Part shown: positions 16,338 through 25,144 of the stretch, one piece after another
Numbering within the stretch: the first letter of the stretch is position 1
Layout of the letters: each line of letters starts with the position of its first letter
DNA from: Roseococcus pinisoli
GTDB lineage: Bacteria; Pseudomonadota; Alphaproteobacteria; Acetobacterales; Acetobacteraceae
Direction: 5' to 3'
Length of the DNA: 64,000 nucleotides
NCBI RefSeq assembly: GCF_018413645.1
Contig: NZ_JAHCDA010000001.1
Coordinates: 868,001-932,000, forward strand
Position numbers and translations under genes: made by a program
The notes under the pieces: generated by a model
What the model saw: only the letters and a program-made list of their open reading frames with translations
Told to the model about the DNA's origin: nothing
Database searches by the model: none

Positions 16338-17762
16338 TCAGCTCCGGCCGTAGGTGTCCTCCAGCCGGACGATGTCGTCCTCGCCGAGATAGGAGCCGAC
16401 CTGCACCTCGATGAGGGCCAGCGGGATCATGCCCGGATTCTCCAGCCGGTGCGTGCAGCCCAGCGGCAGGTAGACGCTCTGGTTCTCGCTCAGCAGGATG
16501 CTCTCGCCGTCGCGCTGCACCAGGGCCGTGCCGCTGACCACCACCCAATGCTCGGCGCGGTGATGGTGCTTCTGCAGGGACAGCTTGCCGCCCGGCCGCA
16601 CGACGATCTGCTTCACCTGGAAGCGGGCGCCGCGGATATGCCCCTCGTAATGGCCCCAGGGGCGGTACATGCGGCGATGCTCGGTGGCGAGCTTCGAGCC
16701 CTTGGCCCGCAGCTGCTCGACCACCTTCTTCACGTCCTGCGCACGGTCGCGCGGCATGGCGAGCACGGCATCGTCCGTCACCACCAGCACCACGTCCTTC
16801 AAGCCCAGCACGGCGGTCAACACGCCTTCCGAGCGCACGAGGCACCCGCTGGAATCAACCAGCTCCACGGGTCCGTGCAGCGCATTGCCCTGCGCGTCCT
16901 TCGGCGAGGTCTCCCACAGCGCGTCCCAGCTGCCGACGTCGCTCCAGCCGAGATCGGCGGGGACCACGGCGGCGTGGCGCGTCTTCTCCATGACCGCGTA
17001 GTCGATGGAGATGGAGGGCGCCTTGCGGAAGGCCTTGGCATCGAGGCGGACGAAGTCCAGGTCGCGCGTGGAGGCCGCGAGCGCGGCGCGGCTCGCCTCC
17101 AGCACGGCCGGCGCATGCTGCGCCAGCTCCTGCAGCAGCGTCGCGGCGGTGGCGACGAACATGCCGCTGTTCCAGACGTGCCGGCCGTCGGTCGAGAGGC
17201 GCCGGGCGGTCTCGAGATCGGGCTTCTCCTGGAAGCTCGCGACGGCGCGGACGCCCGCGACGCCCGCCAGCGCCTCACCCATCTCGATATAGCCGAAACC
17301 AGTATGCGGCTGGTTCGGCTGCATGCCGAAGGTCACGATGCGACCGGTGCGCGCCGCCGCGGCGGCCAGCTCCAGGGCGGCATGCAGCGCCGGGACATCC
17401 TTGATCGCCGCATCGGCGGCCATGATCCACAGCACCGCGTCGGGGCGGGATTCGGCCACCAGCAGCGCGGCGGTGGCGATGGCGGGGGCGGAGTTGCGGC
17501 CCTCGGGCTCCAGAATGATCTGGGGATCGCGGATACCGGCATCGCGCAGCTGCTCGGCCACCAGGAAGCGATGACCCTCGCCCACCACGGCGATGGGCGG
17601 CGCGAAGCCCGGGCCGGAAGCGCGGTTCGCCGTCTCCTGCACCATGCTCCGGTCGGTAATCAGCGGCCAGAACTGCTTCGGGTTCGATTCCCGCGACAGC
17701 GGCCAGAGCCGGCTTCCCGTTCCGCCGGACAGAATGACGGGAACGATGTCGGTTGCACTCAT
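16338..17762 (-). CDS. manC: Mannose-1-phosphate guanylyltransferase / mannose-6-phosphate isomerase (type II PMI)
   Basis: A 474-residue bifunctional enzyme making GDP-mannose for exopolysaccharide or LPS. The N-terminal nucleotidyltransferase begins VPVILSGGTGSRLWPLSRE (residues 6-24), with NPKQF and FGYIEMG further on; it continues through FQEKPDLETARRL. The C-terminal cupin (from about residue 350) carries VRPGGKLSLQKHHHRAEHW and a LENPGMIPLALIEVQ strand, the isomerase metal site. Length matches AlgA/ManC/CpsB. ATG 17762 is preferred; ATG 17774 in frame is directly abutted by AGGA and less likely. No other polysaccharide genes flank it, though a GT4 gene lies far downstream at 45 kb. Confidence 0.93.
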   Translation of the reverse strand: MSATDIVPVILSGGTGSRLWPLSRESNPKQFWPLITDRSMVQETANRASGPGFAPPIAVVGEGHRFLVAEQLRDAGIRDPQIILEPEGRNSAPAIATAALLVAESRPDAVLWIMAADAAIKDVPALHAALELAAAAARTGRIVTFGMQPNQPHTGFGYIEMGEALAGVAGVRAVASFQEKPDLETARRLSTDGRHVWNSGMFVATAATLLQELAQHAPAVLEASRAALAASTRDLDFVRLDAKAFRKAPSISIDYAVMEKTRHAAVVPADLGWSDVGSWDALWETSPKDAQGNALHGPVELVDSSGCLVRSEGVLTAVLGLKDVVLVVTDDAVLAMPRDRAQDVKKVVEQLRAKGSKLATEHRRMYRPWGHYEGHIRGARFQVKQIVVRPGGKLSLQKHHHRAEHWVVVSGTALVQRDGESILLSENQSVYLPLGCTHRLENPGMIPLALIEVQVGSYLGEDDIVRLEDTYGRS

Positions 17763-17946
17763 GGGATTGAGCATTCCTGTGTCAGCGGCCTGAGGTCTCT
17801 GGCTGCGGGATTGCCGGTGGATGCGGGTGATTTCATGGCAGCGCTGTCGCGTTGTCGCCGCGAATAGAAGCGCGGCGAGAGGCGGGTGACAACGTTGCTT
17901 CCCCGCGGGCGCCCACAGGCGGCGGCCCACACCGGTGGAAAAGCGG

Positions 17947-18663
17947 CTAGCCCTGCCGTTTCCAGGTCAGCACCAGGACGTCCCGGCTGGAAGGCAGGGC
18001 GTCATCCGCCGGCTGCACCGAGGTCACCCCATGCATCACGCGGCGATCGTCCAGGATCGTGAGGTCGAGCAGCCCGTCCAGCGTGAAGCGCGCCAGCTCC
18101 TGCCCCTCGTCATCCGTCACCCGCGTCTCGCCGCCCTTCAGGTTGGTGCGCGCCAGCATGGCGATGAGGACCACGTCCACCCCGTCATGATGCACGCCCT
18201 CGGGCGTCGGATGACCGGGGGAATTGGCCTGCGCCTGGACGCGGAACTGGTGCATCTCGACGAACCAGCGCGTGCCGGGGTGCAGGCGGTCCGCCACATC
18301 GCGGCCGAGATCGAGCAGGCCCTGGCAGAAGGGATTGGCCACCGTCGCATCCTCGACGGGCGCGAACCAGCGGTCCACCCCGCCGTTCAGCGTGTTGTGG
18401 ACGGTCGCCTGGAAATGCGCGCGATGCAGGCCGCGGCGATGACCGGCCTCGCCGGGAATCGTGGAGAAATTCGCCAGCCGGCGCAGGCGGTAGCGGCCGC
18501 CATCGCGCATGAAGCCGTCGGTCTCCAGCCGCTGCCAGCTCTCCGCGAAAGCCTGCAGCTGGGCCTCGGAGCCGCGGATCACGTCCCGCACCTCGGCGGG
18601 GCTGCGGCGGGCGAAGCCGCGATCGGCGACCTCGTCGGCAATGCTGTCCAGGGTCAGGCTCAT
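17947..18663 (-). CDS. 2OG-Fe(II) dioxygenase family protein
   Basis: A 238-residue member of the 2OG-Fe dioxygenase family (Pfam 2OG-Fe_dioxy, as in L-isoleucine-4-hydroxylase, IDO). Iron ligands are H158-x-D160 in VHHDGVDVV and H211 in RRVMHGVTSV; an Arg downstream would bind 2-oxoglutarate. ANFSTIPGE and RGLHRAHFQ near residues 64-85 match the family's N-terminal pattern. Such enzymes hydroxylate free aliphatic amino acids, but the substrate here is unknown. The start overlaps the stop of the LutA-like gene by ATGA, so the two are co-translated; whether they share a pathway is not known. Confidence 0.85.
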   Translation of the reverse strand: MSLTLDSIADEVADRGFARRSPAEVRDVIRGSEAQLQAFAESWQRLETDGFMRDGGRYRLRRLANFSTIPGEAGHRRGLHRAHFQATVHNTLNGGVDRWFAPVEDATVANPFCQGLLDLGRDVADRLHPGTRWFVEMHQFRVQAQANSPGHPTPEGVHHDGVDVVLIAMLARTNLKGGETRVTDDEGQELARFTLDGLLDLTILDDRRVMHGVTSVQPADDALPSSRDVLVLTWKRQG

Positions 18664-19424
18664 GGCGCCTCTCCGATCGGCGGGGCTTCGCGCGTTATGT
18701 CGGCCAGTACCTCGGCGACGTGCCGCACATGGATGGGGCTGCCCTCGCGCCGCAGGCGGCCGGCCATGTTCAGCAGGCAGCCCATGTCGCCGGCGAGGAG
18801 CGTGTCGGCGCCCGTGCCCTCGATGTCCTTCACCTTGTCGGTGACCATCCGGGTCGAGATCTCGGGGTATTTCACGCAGAAGGTGCCGCCGAAGCCGCAG
18901 CAGATCTCGGGCTCGGACAGCTCGGCGATATCGAGGCCCTCGACCGAATCGAGCAGACGGCGCGGCTGCTTCTTCACGCCGAGCTCGCGCAGGCCCGCGC
19001 AGCTGTCGTGATAGGTGATGGTGCCCTCGTACTGCGCCTTCACGCGCTCCATCCCCATCACGTCGGTGAGGAAGGAGACCAGCTCGTGGGTCTTGGCGGC
19101 CATGGCCTCGGCCTTGCCGCGGTAATGCGGGTCGGTGTCGCCGAAGAGGCCGGGATAGTGGTGGGCCATCATGCCCCCGCAGGAGCCGGAGGGTGCGACG
19201 ACATAGTCGTAGCCGGAGAAGTTATCGATGACCTGGCGGGCGATCTCCTGGGCCGAGCGCCGGTCGCCGCCATTGAAGGCGGGCTGGCCGCAGCAGGTCT
19301 GCGCCTCGGGCACGACGACGTCGCAACCGGCCTCCTCGAGGAGGCGGAGGGCGGCGAAGCCCACCGTGGGCCGGTAGAGGTCCACGAGACAGGTGACGAA
19401 GAGGGCAACGCGCGGCTTGGCCAT
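18660..19424 (-). CDS. LutA/LldE-family (Fe-S)-binding oxidoreductase subunit
   Basis: A 254-residue protein with two CCG (DUF224) domains, the plan of LutA/LldE, a subunit of NAD-independent L-lactate dehydrogenase complexes, also related to GlcF. Cys motifs in order: FVTCLVDLY, TCCGQPAFNGG (about residue 43), SGSCGGMM, HDSCAGLRELG, and EICCGFGGTFCVKYPE near residue 180. These bind non-canonical Fe-S clusters in relatives. LutB and LutC, which usually adjoin it, are missing from the window, so it is an orphan; it is translationally coupled instead to a 2OG dioxygenase. Confidence 0.85.
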   Translation of the reverse strand: MAKPRVALFVTCLVDLYRPTVGFAALRLLEEAGCDVVVPEAQTCCGQPAFNGGDRRSAQEIARQVIDNFSGYDYVVAPSGSCGGMMAHHYPGLFGDTDPHYRGKAEAMAAKTHELVSFLTDVMGMERVKAQYEGTITYHDSCAGLRELGVKKQPRRLLDSVEGLDIAELSEPEICCGFGGTFCVKYPEISTRMVTDKVKDIEGTGADTLLAGDMGCLLNMAGRLRREGSPIHVRHVAEVLADITREAPPIGEAP

Positions 19425-19513
19425 GAAGGGAGGCTATCGCCCTTCGGCAGGTCTTTGGAAGGGACATGGCCTTGCATGGCGCAGTCCACAGGCGTGCAAA
19501 CCGTGCAGGGGAC

Positions 19514-19552
19514 CGGACCAATTTCCGCCCCGCCAGGGAGGCGATTGGTCCG
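19514..19552. terminator. Interrupted inverted repeat downstream of uup
   Basis: CGGACCAAT and ATTGGTCCG form a perfect 9-bp outer stem around a 21-base loop that itself contains a GCC/GGC pair set. It lies eight bases beyond the uup stop on the minus strand, in the right place for a terminator, though there is no T-run. Confidence 0.45.
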
Positions 19553-19559
19553 CCGGCCC

Positions 19560-21368
19560 TCAGCCCTCGATCTCTTCCCGCAGCATCTCCAGGCGGAGCC
19601 ACTCCTCCTCCGCCGCCTCCAGCGCCGCCTGGCGCTCGGTCAGCGCGTCCGTGCGCTGCTGGAAGCCCTTGGGGTCGCGGGAATAGAGGCCTGGATCGGC
19701 GAGCCAGTTCTGCAGCACGGCGATCTCCTTCTGCAGCTTCTCCATCGTGGCCGGCAGGGTGGTCAGCGCGTGCTGGTCCTTGAAGCTGAGGCGCTTTGAG
19801 GCCGCCGGCTGCGGCCGGGGGGCCGCCGCTTCGCGCGGAGGCGCCGCGGATTTCGCGACCGCCCGCGCGGTCACGCCCTCGCCGCGCTGGTTCAGCATGT
19901 CGGAATAGCCGCCGGCGAAATCCTGCCAGCGCCCACGTCCCTCGGACATGATGATCCCGGTGCAGACGCGGTCGAGGAAGTCGCGGTCATGACTGACCAG
20001 CAGGACGGTGCCGGCATATTCCGCCAGCAGCTCCTCCAGCAGGTCGAGCGTCTCCAGGTCCAGGTCGTTGGTCGGCTCGTCCAGCACCAGCAGGTTGGAG
20101 GGCGCGGCGAGCGCCTTGGCCAGCAGCAGCCGGCCCCGCTCTCCACCCGAGAGCTTGCCCACCGGCGTCCGTGCCTGCTCCGGAATGAACAGGAAGTCCT
20201 GCATGTAGCCGATGACGTGGCGCGGTTTGCCGTCCACCCAGACCTGGTCGCCATTGCCGTCGGTCAGCGTATCGGCCAGCGTCCGGTCCGGGTCGAGCGT
20301 GGCGCGCAGCTGGTCCAACGCCGCCATGGCGATATTGGTGCCGAGCTTCACGCTGCCCGCATCCGGCGGCAGCTTGCCGATCAGGATGTTCAGCAGCGTC
20401 GTCTTGCCCGCGCCATTGGCGCCGACGATGCCGATCCGGTCGCCCTTGATGATCCGGGTCGAGAACTTCTCCAGGATCGGCGTCTCGCCCCAGGACTTGG
20501 AGACGTCCTCGGCGGTGATCACCAGCTGGCCCGAGCTCCCGGCCTCGGCCGCCTGCATGGTCACGGTGCCGGTCGGCTTGATCCGGTCCCGCCGGGCGGC
20601 CCGCAGCGCCTGCAGCTCCGCCACACGGCGGACGTTGCGCTTGCGCCGGCCCGAGACGCCGTGCCGCAGCCAGTGCTCCTCGCGGACGATCTGCCGGCCG
20701 AGCTTGTGGGCGGCCTGCTCCTCCTGCTCCAGCTGCTCCTCGCGCCAGGCCTCGAACTCGCCGAAGCCGCGATCCAGCCGGCGGGTGACGCCGCGGTCCA
20801 GCCAGAGCGTCGCGCGAGACAGGCGCGAGAGGAAGCGGCGGTCATGGCTGATGAGCACCAGCGCCCCGCGCAGGGAGGAGAGCTCGCCCTCCAGCCATTC
20901 GATGGCCGGCAGGTCGAGGTGGTTGGTCGGCTCGTCCAGCAGCAGGATGTCGGGCTGTGGCGCAAGGGCACGGGCCAGGGCCGCGCGCCGGGCCTCGCCG
21001 CCCGAGAGGCGGGAGGGGTCTTCCTCGCCGGTCAGCCCCAGCCCTTCGAAGAGGGCGCGGGCGCGGTACGGATCGTCGGAGGGGCCGAGCCCCGCCATCA
21101 CATAGTCCTCGACCGTGCGGTGGCCGGAGAGGTCGGGCTCCTGCGGCAGATAGCGCATGGTGGCGCCGGGCTGCAGGAAGCGCGTCCCGCCCTCGGGCTC
21201 CAGCTCGCCGGCCGCGATGCGCAGCAGGGTCGACTTGCCGCTGCCGTTGCGCCCCACCAGCGCCAGCCTTTCGCCGGGCGAGACGGAGATGCCCGCCCCC
21301 TGGAGAAGCGGCGAATTGCCAAGGGTGAAGCGGATGCCGTCGAGCAGCAGGAGGGGGGGCGCGGCCAT
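19560..21368 (-). CDS. uup: ABC-F ATPase, Uup-like
   Basis: A 602-residue soluble ABC-F protein with two ATPase domains in one chain. Walker A GRNGSGKST at residues 39-47 and a second GANGAGKTT in the C-terminal half; signatures LSGGEARRAALARAL and LSGGERGRLLLAKAL; Walker B with DEPTNHLDL and DEPTNDLDL. The inter-domain linker is rich in Arg/Glu. The last ~80 residues (RLSFKDQHALTTLPATMEKL and on) form the coiled-coil tail that distinguishes Uup from EttA. ABC-F proteins act on ribosomes, resolving stalls. ATG 21368 fits the domain start; the longer reading upstream has no coding character. Monocistronic, with a divergent gene beyond. Confidence 0.9.
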   Translation of the reverse strand: MAAPPLLLLDGIRFTLGNSPLLQGAGISVSPGERLALVGRNGSGKSTLLRIAAGELEPEGGTRFLQPGATMRYLPQEPDLSGHRTVEDYVMAGLGPSDDPYRARALFEGLGLTGEEDPSRLSGGEARRAALARALAPQPDILLLDEPTNHLDLPAIEWLEGELSSLRGALVLISHDRRFLSRLSRATLWLDRGVTRRLDRGFGEFEAWREEQLEQEEQAAHKLGRQIVREEHWLRHGVSGRRKRNVRRVAELQALRAARRDRIKPTGTVTMQAAEAGSSGQLVITAEDVSKSWGETPILEKFSTRIIKGDRIGIVGANGAGKTTLLNILIGKLPPDAGSVKLGTNIAMAALDQLRATLDPDRTLADTLTDGNGDQVWVDGKPRHVIGYMQDFLFIPEQARTPVGKLSGGERGRLLLAKALAAPSNLLVLDEPTNDLDLETLDLLEELLAEYAGTVLLVSHDRDFLDRVCTGIIMSEGRGRWQDFAGGYSDMLNQRGEGVTARAVAKSAAPPREAAAPRPQPAASKRLSFKDQHALTTLPATMEKLQKEIAVLQNWLADPGLYSRDPKGFQQRTDALTERQAALEAAEEEWLRLEMLREEIEG

Positions 21369-21508
21369 GTGGCGGCGATGGCCCGCGCGCCGCGAGCCGT
21401 CAAGAGCGCGCCGCCATGCCGCATCCTTGCCAGGAGGGGCAACCAAGCCTGGACAGGCGGTGCCCGCCACGACATCCATCGGGCGTCAGAAGCCTACGGA
21501 GCTTATCC

Positions 21509-22645
21509 TTGTCCCAATCCGACGGCGGGGACGTCTTCACGTCCACTTCCTCCAAATCCTGGTTCTCGCGCCTCGGCGGCGCCTTCACGGGCCTGCTGGT
21601 GGGGATCGTCCTGATTCCCCTGGCCGGCTGGCTGCTCTTCTGGAACGAGGGCCGCGCGGTGCAGACCGCGCGCTCGCTGACAGAGGGGGCCGGCCTCGTG
21701 CAGTCCGTCTCCGCCGACCGGCCGGATCCCGCCAATCAGGGCCTGCTGATCCATGTGGCGGGACCGGCGCGCAGCGCCCGCCTCCCCACCGACCAGGAGC
21801 TGGATGTCAGCCCGCCCGCCGGATCGCTGCGCCTGGTCCGGCAGGTCGAGATGTACCAGTGGATCGAGGAAAGCCGCAGCGAGACCCGGACGCGCCTCGG
21901 CGGCGGGACGGAGACGGTGACCACCAGCAGCTATCATCGCGAATGGCGTGAGGGGCGGGTCGATTCCGGCCGCTTCCGCCAGCCCGACGGCCACCGCAAC
22001 CCCCAGCCCCGCTACGGCGACCGCAGCTTCGCTGCCGAGGGCGTGACGCTGGGCGGCTTCCGCCTCGCCCCCGGACAGCTCGACGGCCTTCCGGCCGACG
22101 AGGCCGTTACCCTGCCGGACGGCCAGGCGACGCGCTTCATCGGGCGCGATCCTGACGAACCCACCGTGGGCGACCTGCGGATCACCTGGCGCGTGGCGCG
22201 CCCTGATGGGCTTTCCGTCATCGGCGCGCAGCAGGGCGACGGCTTCGCGCCCTTCGCCACCCGCGCGGGCGACCGCCTGCTGATGGTGCGCGGCGGCAAT
22301 CTGCCCGCTTCGGAAATGTTTCAGCAGGCGCAGGACGACAACGCGCTGAACACCTGGCTGGTGCGCCTCGTGGGCGTGATCCTGATGTTCGCGGGCTGGG
22401 CGCTGGTCTTCAACCCACTGAAGGTCCTCTCGGACGTGATCCCGCCGCTGGGCGCGGTGGTCGGCTTCGGCACGGGCGCGCTGGCCATGGTGCTGACGGC
22501 GCTGGTGGCGCCGGTTGTCATCGCGGTGGCCTGGCTGGTGTATCGCCCGCTGGTCGGCATCGCGATCCTGGTGGTGGGTGCCGCGATCGCTTTCGGCATC
22601 GCCCGGCTGCGGCGCGGCCGGCGGCCGGCGGCGCAGCCCGCCTGA
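21509..22645 (+). CDS. TMEM43-family membrane protein
   Basis: A 378-residue protein of the TMEM43/LUMA family, whose bacterial members have no agreed function. Layout: one N-terminal membrane helix (about residues 20-42, GLLVGIVLIPLAGWLLFW, with the conserved NEGRAVQTARSL just after), a large extracytoplasmic domain with QVEMYQWIEES and FRLAPGQLD, and three membrane helices near the C-terminus. TTG 21509 is chosen because GGAG lies seven bases upstream and the resulting start (SQSDGGD...SKSWFSRLGG) looks like family members; no ATG is suitably placed. Divergent from uup. Confidence 0.78.
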   Translation: MSQSDGGDVFTSTSSKSWFSRLGGAFTGLLVGIVLIPLAGWLLFWNEGRAVQTARSLTEGAGLVQSVSADRPDPANQGLLIHVAGPARSARLPTDQELDVSPPAGSLRLVRQVEMYQWIEESRSETRTRLGGGTETVTTSSYHREWREGRVDSGRFRQPDGHRNPQPRYGDRSFAAEGVTLGGFRLAPGQLDGLPADEAVTLPDGQATRFIGRDPDEPTVGDLRITWRVARPDGLSVIGAQQGDGFAPFATRAGDRLLMVRGGNLPASEMFQQAQDDNALNTWLVRLVGVILMFAGWALVFNPLKVLSDVIPPLGAVVGFGTGALAMVLTALVAPVVIAVAWLVYRPLVGIAILVVGAAIAFGIARLRRGRRPAAQPA

Positions 22646-22786
22646 GCCACCAGGGCGGAAAAGCCCCTCCTTCCGGTCGGGCGGCGCATTTCCTGTACGC
22701 CGCATCCTCGCCGCCCGCCGGAGCCTCGCCTATGCTGCTCCCTCTGCCCCCCTCCGCGGCGGCGCAGGATACGAGGGGAGAATTCC

Positions 22787-23524
22787 ATGAGCTTCGATTT
22801 CACCGGCAAGCGCGTCATCGTCTGCGGCGGCAGCAAGGGCATCGGCCGCAGCGTCGCGATCGGCTTCGCCAAGGCGGGCGCTTCCGTTTCCATCTGCGCG
22901 CGCGGCGCCGAGGCGCTGGCCGCCACCAAGGCCGAGCTCGGCGCCAAGGGCCATGCCGCGAGCTGCGACCTGGCCGACAAGGCGGCCGTGAACGGCTATG
23001 TCGCCGAGGCGATCGGCGCGCTGGGCGGGCTCGACATCCTGATCAACAACGCCAGCGGCTTCGGCATGACGGACACCGAGGAAGGCTGGAACTCGGCCCT
23101 GAACGTGGACGTGCTGGCCACCTTCCGCGCCAGCCGCGCCGGGCTCGACGCGCTGAAGGCCAGCAAGGGCAACATCGTCAACGTGTCCTCCATCTCGGGC
23201 TACCGCGCCTCGGTCCGCAGCCCGGTCTACAATGCGGTGAAGGCGCTACTGGTGAACTACACCATGAGCCAGGCCGCGCTCTTCGCCGAGGACGGCATCC
23301 GCGTGAACGCGGTGGCGCCCGGCTCGGTCGAATTCCCGGGCGGCAGCTGGGAGAAGCGGAAGACCGAGGCGCCGGACCTCTACAACCGCACCCTGGCCTC
23401 CATTCCCTTCGGGCGCCTGGGCACGCCGGAGGAGATCGCGAATGTGGTGCTCTTCCTGGCCTCGCCGCTGGCGAGCTGGGTCACGGGCCACACCGTCGTG
23501 GTGGATGGCGGCCAGCTTCTCTAG
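22787..23524 (+). CDS. Short-chain dehydrogenase/reductase (FabG-like)
   Basis: A 245-residue classical SDR. The motif CGGSKGIGRSVAIGFAKAG binds the dinucleotide (residues 13-31), NNASGFG follows, Ser lies in NVSSISG, the catalytic YNAVK is near residue 150, and VAPGSVEFPGG and VVDGGQLL close the family pattern. ARGAEALA after the second strand hints at NADP. The closest general label is 3-oxoacyl-ACP reductase-like; the true substrate is open. It has its own ribosome-binding site (GAGGGGAGAATTCC) and ends in a hairpin shared with arfB on the other strand. Confidence 0.85.
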   Translation: MSFDFTGKRVIVCGGSKGIGRSVAIGFAKAGASVSICARGAEALAATKAELGAKGHAASCDLADKAAVNGYVAEAIGALGGLDILINNASGFGMTDTEEGWNSALNVDVLATFRASRAGLDALKASKGNIVNVSSISGYRASVRSPVYNAVKALLVNYTMSQAALFAEDGIRVNAVAPGSVEFPGGSWEKRKTEAPDLYNRTLASIPFGRLGTPEEIANVVLFLASPLASWVTGHTVVVDGGQLL

Positions 23525-23547
23525 ACGACGAACTCCGACGAAAGCCT

Positions 23548-23564
23548 GAGGGGCGGCGCCCCTC
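23548..23564. terminator. Bidirectional terminator hairpin between SDR and arfB
   Basis: GAGGGGC-GGC-GCCCCTC, a perfect 7-bp stem, between the convergent stops at 23524 and 23574. Its place and strength suit both genes; there is no T-run. Confidence 0.6.
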
Positions 23565-23573
23565 GGGCCGCGC

Positions 23574-23981
23574 TCAATCCGTGACCGGGTTGGAGCGCAG
23601 CTTCTTGGTCAGGCCGTGCTTGGTCTTGCTGTCCATGCGGCGCCTCTGGGAACCCTTGGTGGGCTTCGTGGCGCGGCGGATCGGCGGCGGCGGCTTGGCC
23701 GCCTCGTCCACCAGCTCCTGGAGCCGGGTCATCGCCTCCTCGCGGTTGCGCTCGCGGCTGCGGTGCTCCTGCGCGGTGAGGACGATCACGCCGTCCTTGG
23801 TCATGCGCCGGCCCGAAAGGGTCTTCAGGCGCATATAGACCCGCTCGCTCAGCCCGGCCCGATAGGCGTGGTACCGGAGCTGGACGGCGGTCTCCACCTT
23901 GTTGACGTTCTGGCCGCCGGGCCCGGAGGCGCGGAGGAAATCCTCCTCCAGGTCGGCAGGGTCGATGGTGATGCGGGGCAC
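23574..23981 (-). CDS. arfB: Peptidyl-tRNA hydrolase ArfB (YaeJ), ribosome rescue factor
   Basis: A 135-residue class-I release-factor-like protein that frees ribosomes stalled on truncated mRNA. The catalytic GGQ motif is at residues 22-24 in SGPGGQNVNKVETAVQLR. The C-terminal tail is strongly basic (PTKGSQRRRMDSKTKHGLTKK), the part that enters the empty mRNA channel. Length matches ArfB (about 140). The start is GTG 23981. Next to the convergent SDR, with a shared hairpin; a Bug receptor gene lies upstream on the same strand after 40 bases. Confidence 0.95.
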   Translation of the reverse strand: MPRITIDPADLEEDFLRASGPGGQNVNKVETAVQLRYHAYRAGLSERVYMRLKTLSGRRMTKDGVIVLTAQEHRSRERNREEAMTRLQELVDEAAKPPPPIRRATKPTKGSQRRRMDSKTKHGLTKKLRSNPVTD

Positions 23982-24021
23982 GGCCGGCTTTTGGCGCAGA
24001 ACCCCGCATCGTGGCCAGCGC

Positions 24022-24972
24022 TTATTGGCGGTTGATGCCCAGTTCCTGCAGCAGCACGCGGTTGGCCGCGCTCTCGGTCACGAAGCGCTCGCGGAAGACG
24101 CCGGCCGGCTGGAAGCTCGGCACGGCGTTCAGCCGCTCGGCGATCACGCGGAAGCCCTCGCTCGTCACCGCGGTCCGGCAGGCGCGCTCGATGGTCTCGG
24201 CGATGGCGTCGGGCAGGTCGGCCGGGGCGATGAGGCCGCCATAGGTGGTGCCCGCCATCGGGTAGCCGAGCTCCCCGGTGCTGGGCACGTTGGGCAGGGA
24301 GGGCATGCGCTGCGTGCCCAGCACCGCCAGGACGCCGAGGCCGGTCGAGGCCGGGATGGAGGCGGCCTCCACGAAGACGTGGATCTGCCCGGCCAGCGCG
24401 GCCTGGGCGATCGGACCCGCGCCGGTGAAGGGCACGTTCAGGCCTTCCACGCCCATCGCGCGCAGCAGCTGCACGGTCAGGATGTGCTGCGTGCTGCCGA
24501 CGCCGGGCGCGCCGTAGATCAGGGCCTCCCGGCCCGTGCGGGCGAAGGCGGCCATGCCGGCGAAGTCGGAGAAGGGCGCGTTGCGGCCCAGGATCAGCAC
24601 CTGCGGGTTGTCGTAGGCGAGGCAGAGGTACCGGAAGCCCTCGGCCGTGTAGTTCACGTTCTGCAGGTGGGGCTGCGTCGTGATGGCGTTGTTCGGCGAA
24701 ATGCCGATCGTGTAGCCGTCGCCCCGCGCGCGGAAGAGCTCGGCATTGCCGATGGCGCCGGCCGCGCCGCCGCGATTGACGCCGACCACGGGCTGGCCCA
24801 GCGCCTTCGAGAGCTCCTGCAGCAGGCCGCGGGCCATCAGGTCCGTGTTGCCGCCGGGCGGGAAGGGGATGATGAGCTGCACCGCGCGGCTCGGATAGGC
24901 GTCCTGCGCGCTCGCGGGCGGCCCGCCCAGCCATGACAGCAGCAGGGCCGTGAATATGATGATACGGCGCAT
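24022..24972 (-). CDS. Bug/TctC-family periplasmic solute receptor
   Basis: A 316-residue Bug-type receptor with a Sec-type signal (residues 1-22, IIIFTALLLSWLGG...ASAQ), unlike the Tat-like starts of several paralogues here. Motifs: LIIPFPPGGNTDLMARG, GQPVVGVNRGGAAG, GDGYTIGISPNN, NVNYTAEGFRYL. ATG 24972 follows AAGGGAACGGACA. It is divergently placed from the split ThDP decarboxylase cluster, sharing a 172-base promoter region, so it is a good candidate to bind the substrate of that cluster. Confidence 0.9.
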   Translation of the reverse strand: MRRIIIFTALLLSWLGGPPASAQDAYPSRAVQLIIPFPPGGNTDLMARGLLQELSKALGQPVVGVNRGGAAGAIGNAELFRARGDGYTIGISPNNAITTQPHLQNVNYTAEGFRYLCLAYDNPQVLILGRNAPFSDFAGMAAFARTGREALIYGAPGVGSTQHILTVQLLRAMGVEGLNVPFTGAGPIAQAALAGQIHVFVEAASIPASTGLGVLAVLGTQRMPSLPNVPSTGELGYPMAGTTYGGLIAPADLPDAIAETIERACRTAVTSEGFRVIAERLNAVPSFQPAGVFRERFVTESAANRVLLQELGINRQ

Positions 24973-25144
24973 TGTCCGTTCCCTTCCCTTGAAGGGGCCG
25001 GAGGCTAGTGCCTCCGGGCGTCGGCGCCAACGGAGCATTCGCGGCCATCGCCCGGACCGCCCGAAAATCGCGAGGCGCCCTGCGCCGGGCTGGCTTGTCA
25101 GATCGCCCCCCGGCGCGGAAACTCCGCCCATCGGAGGAATTTCC

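Noticed and set aside
16449-17867. A 472-residue open frame opposite manC
   Set aside because: It is antisense to a clear ManC and is rich in His/Arg/Gln/Gly low-complexity protein, as expected from very GC-rich DNA where stop codons are rare.
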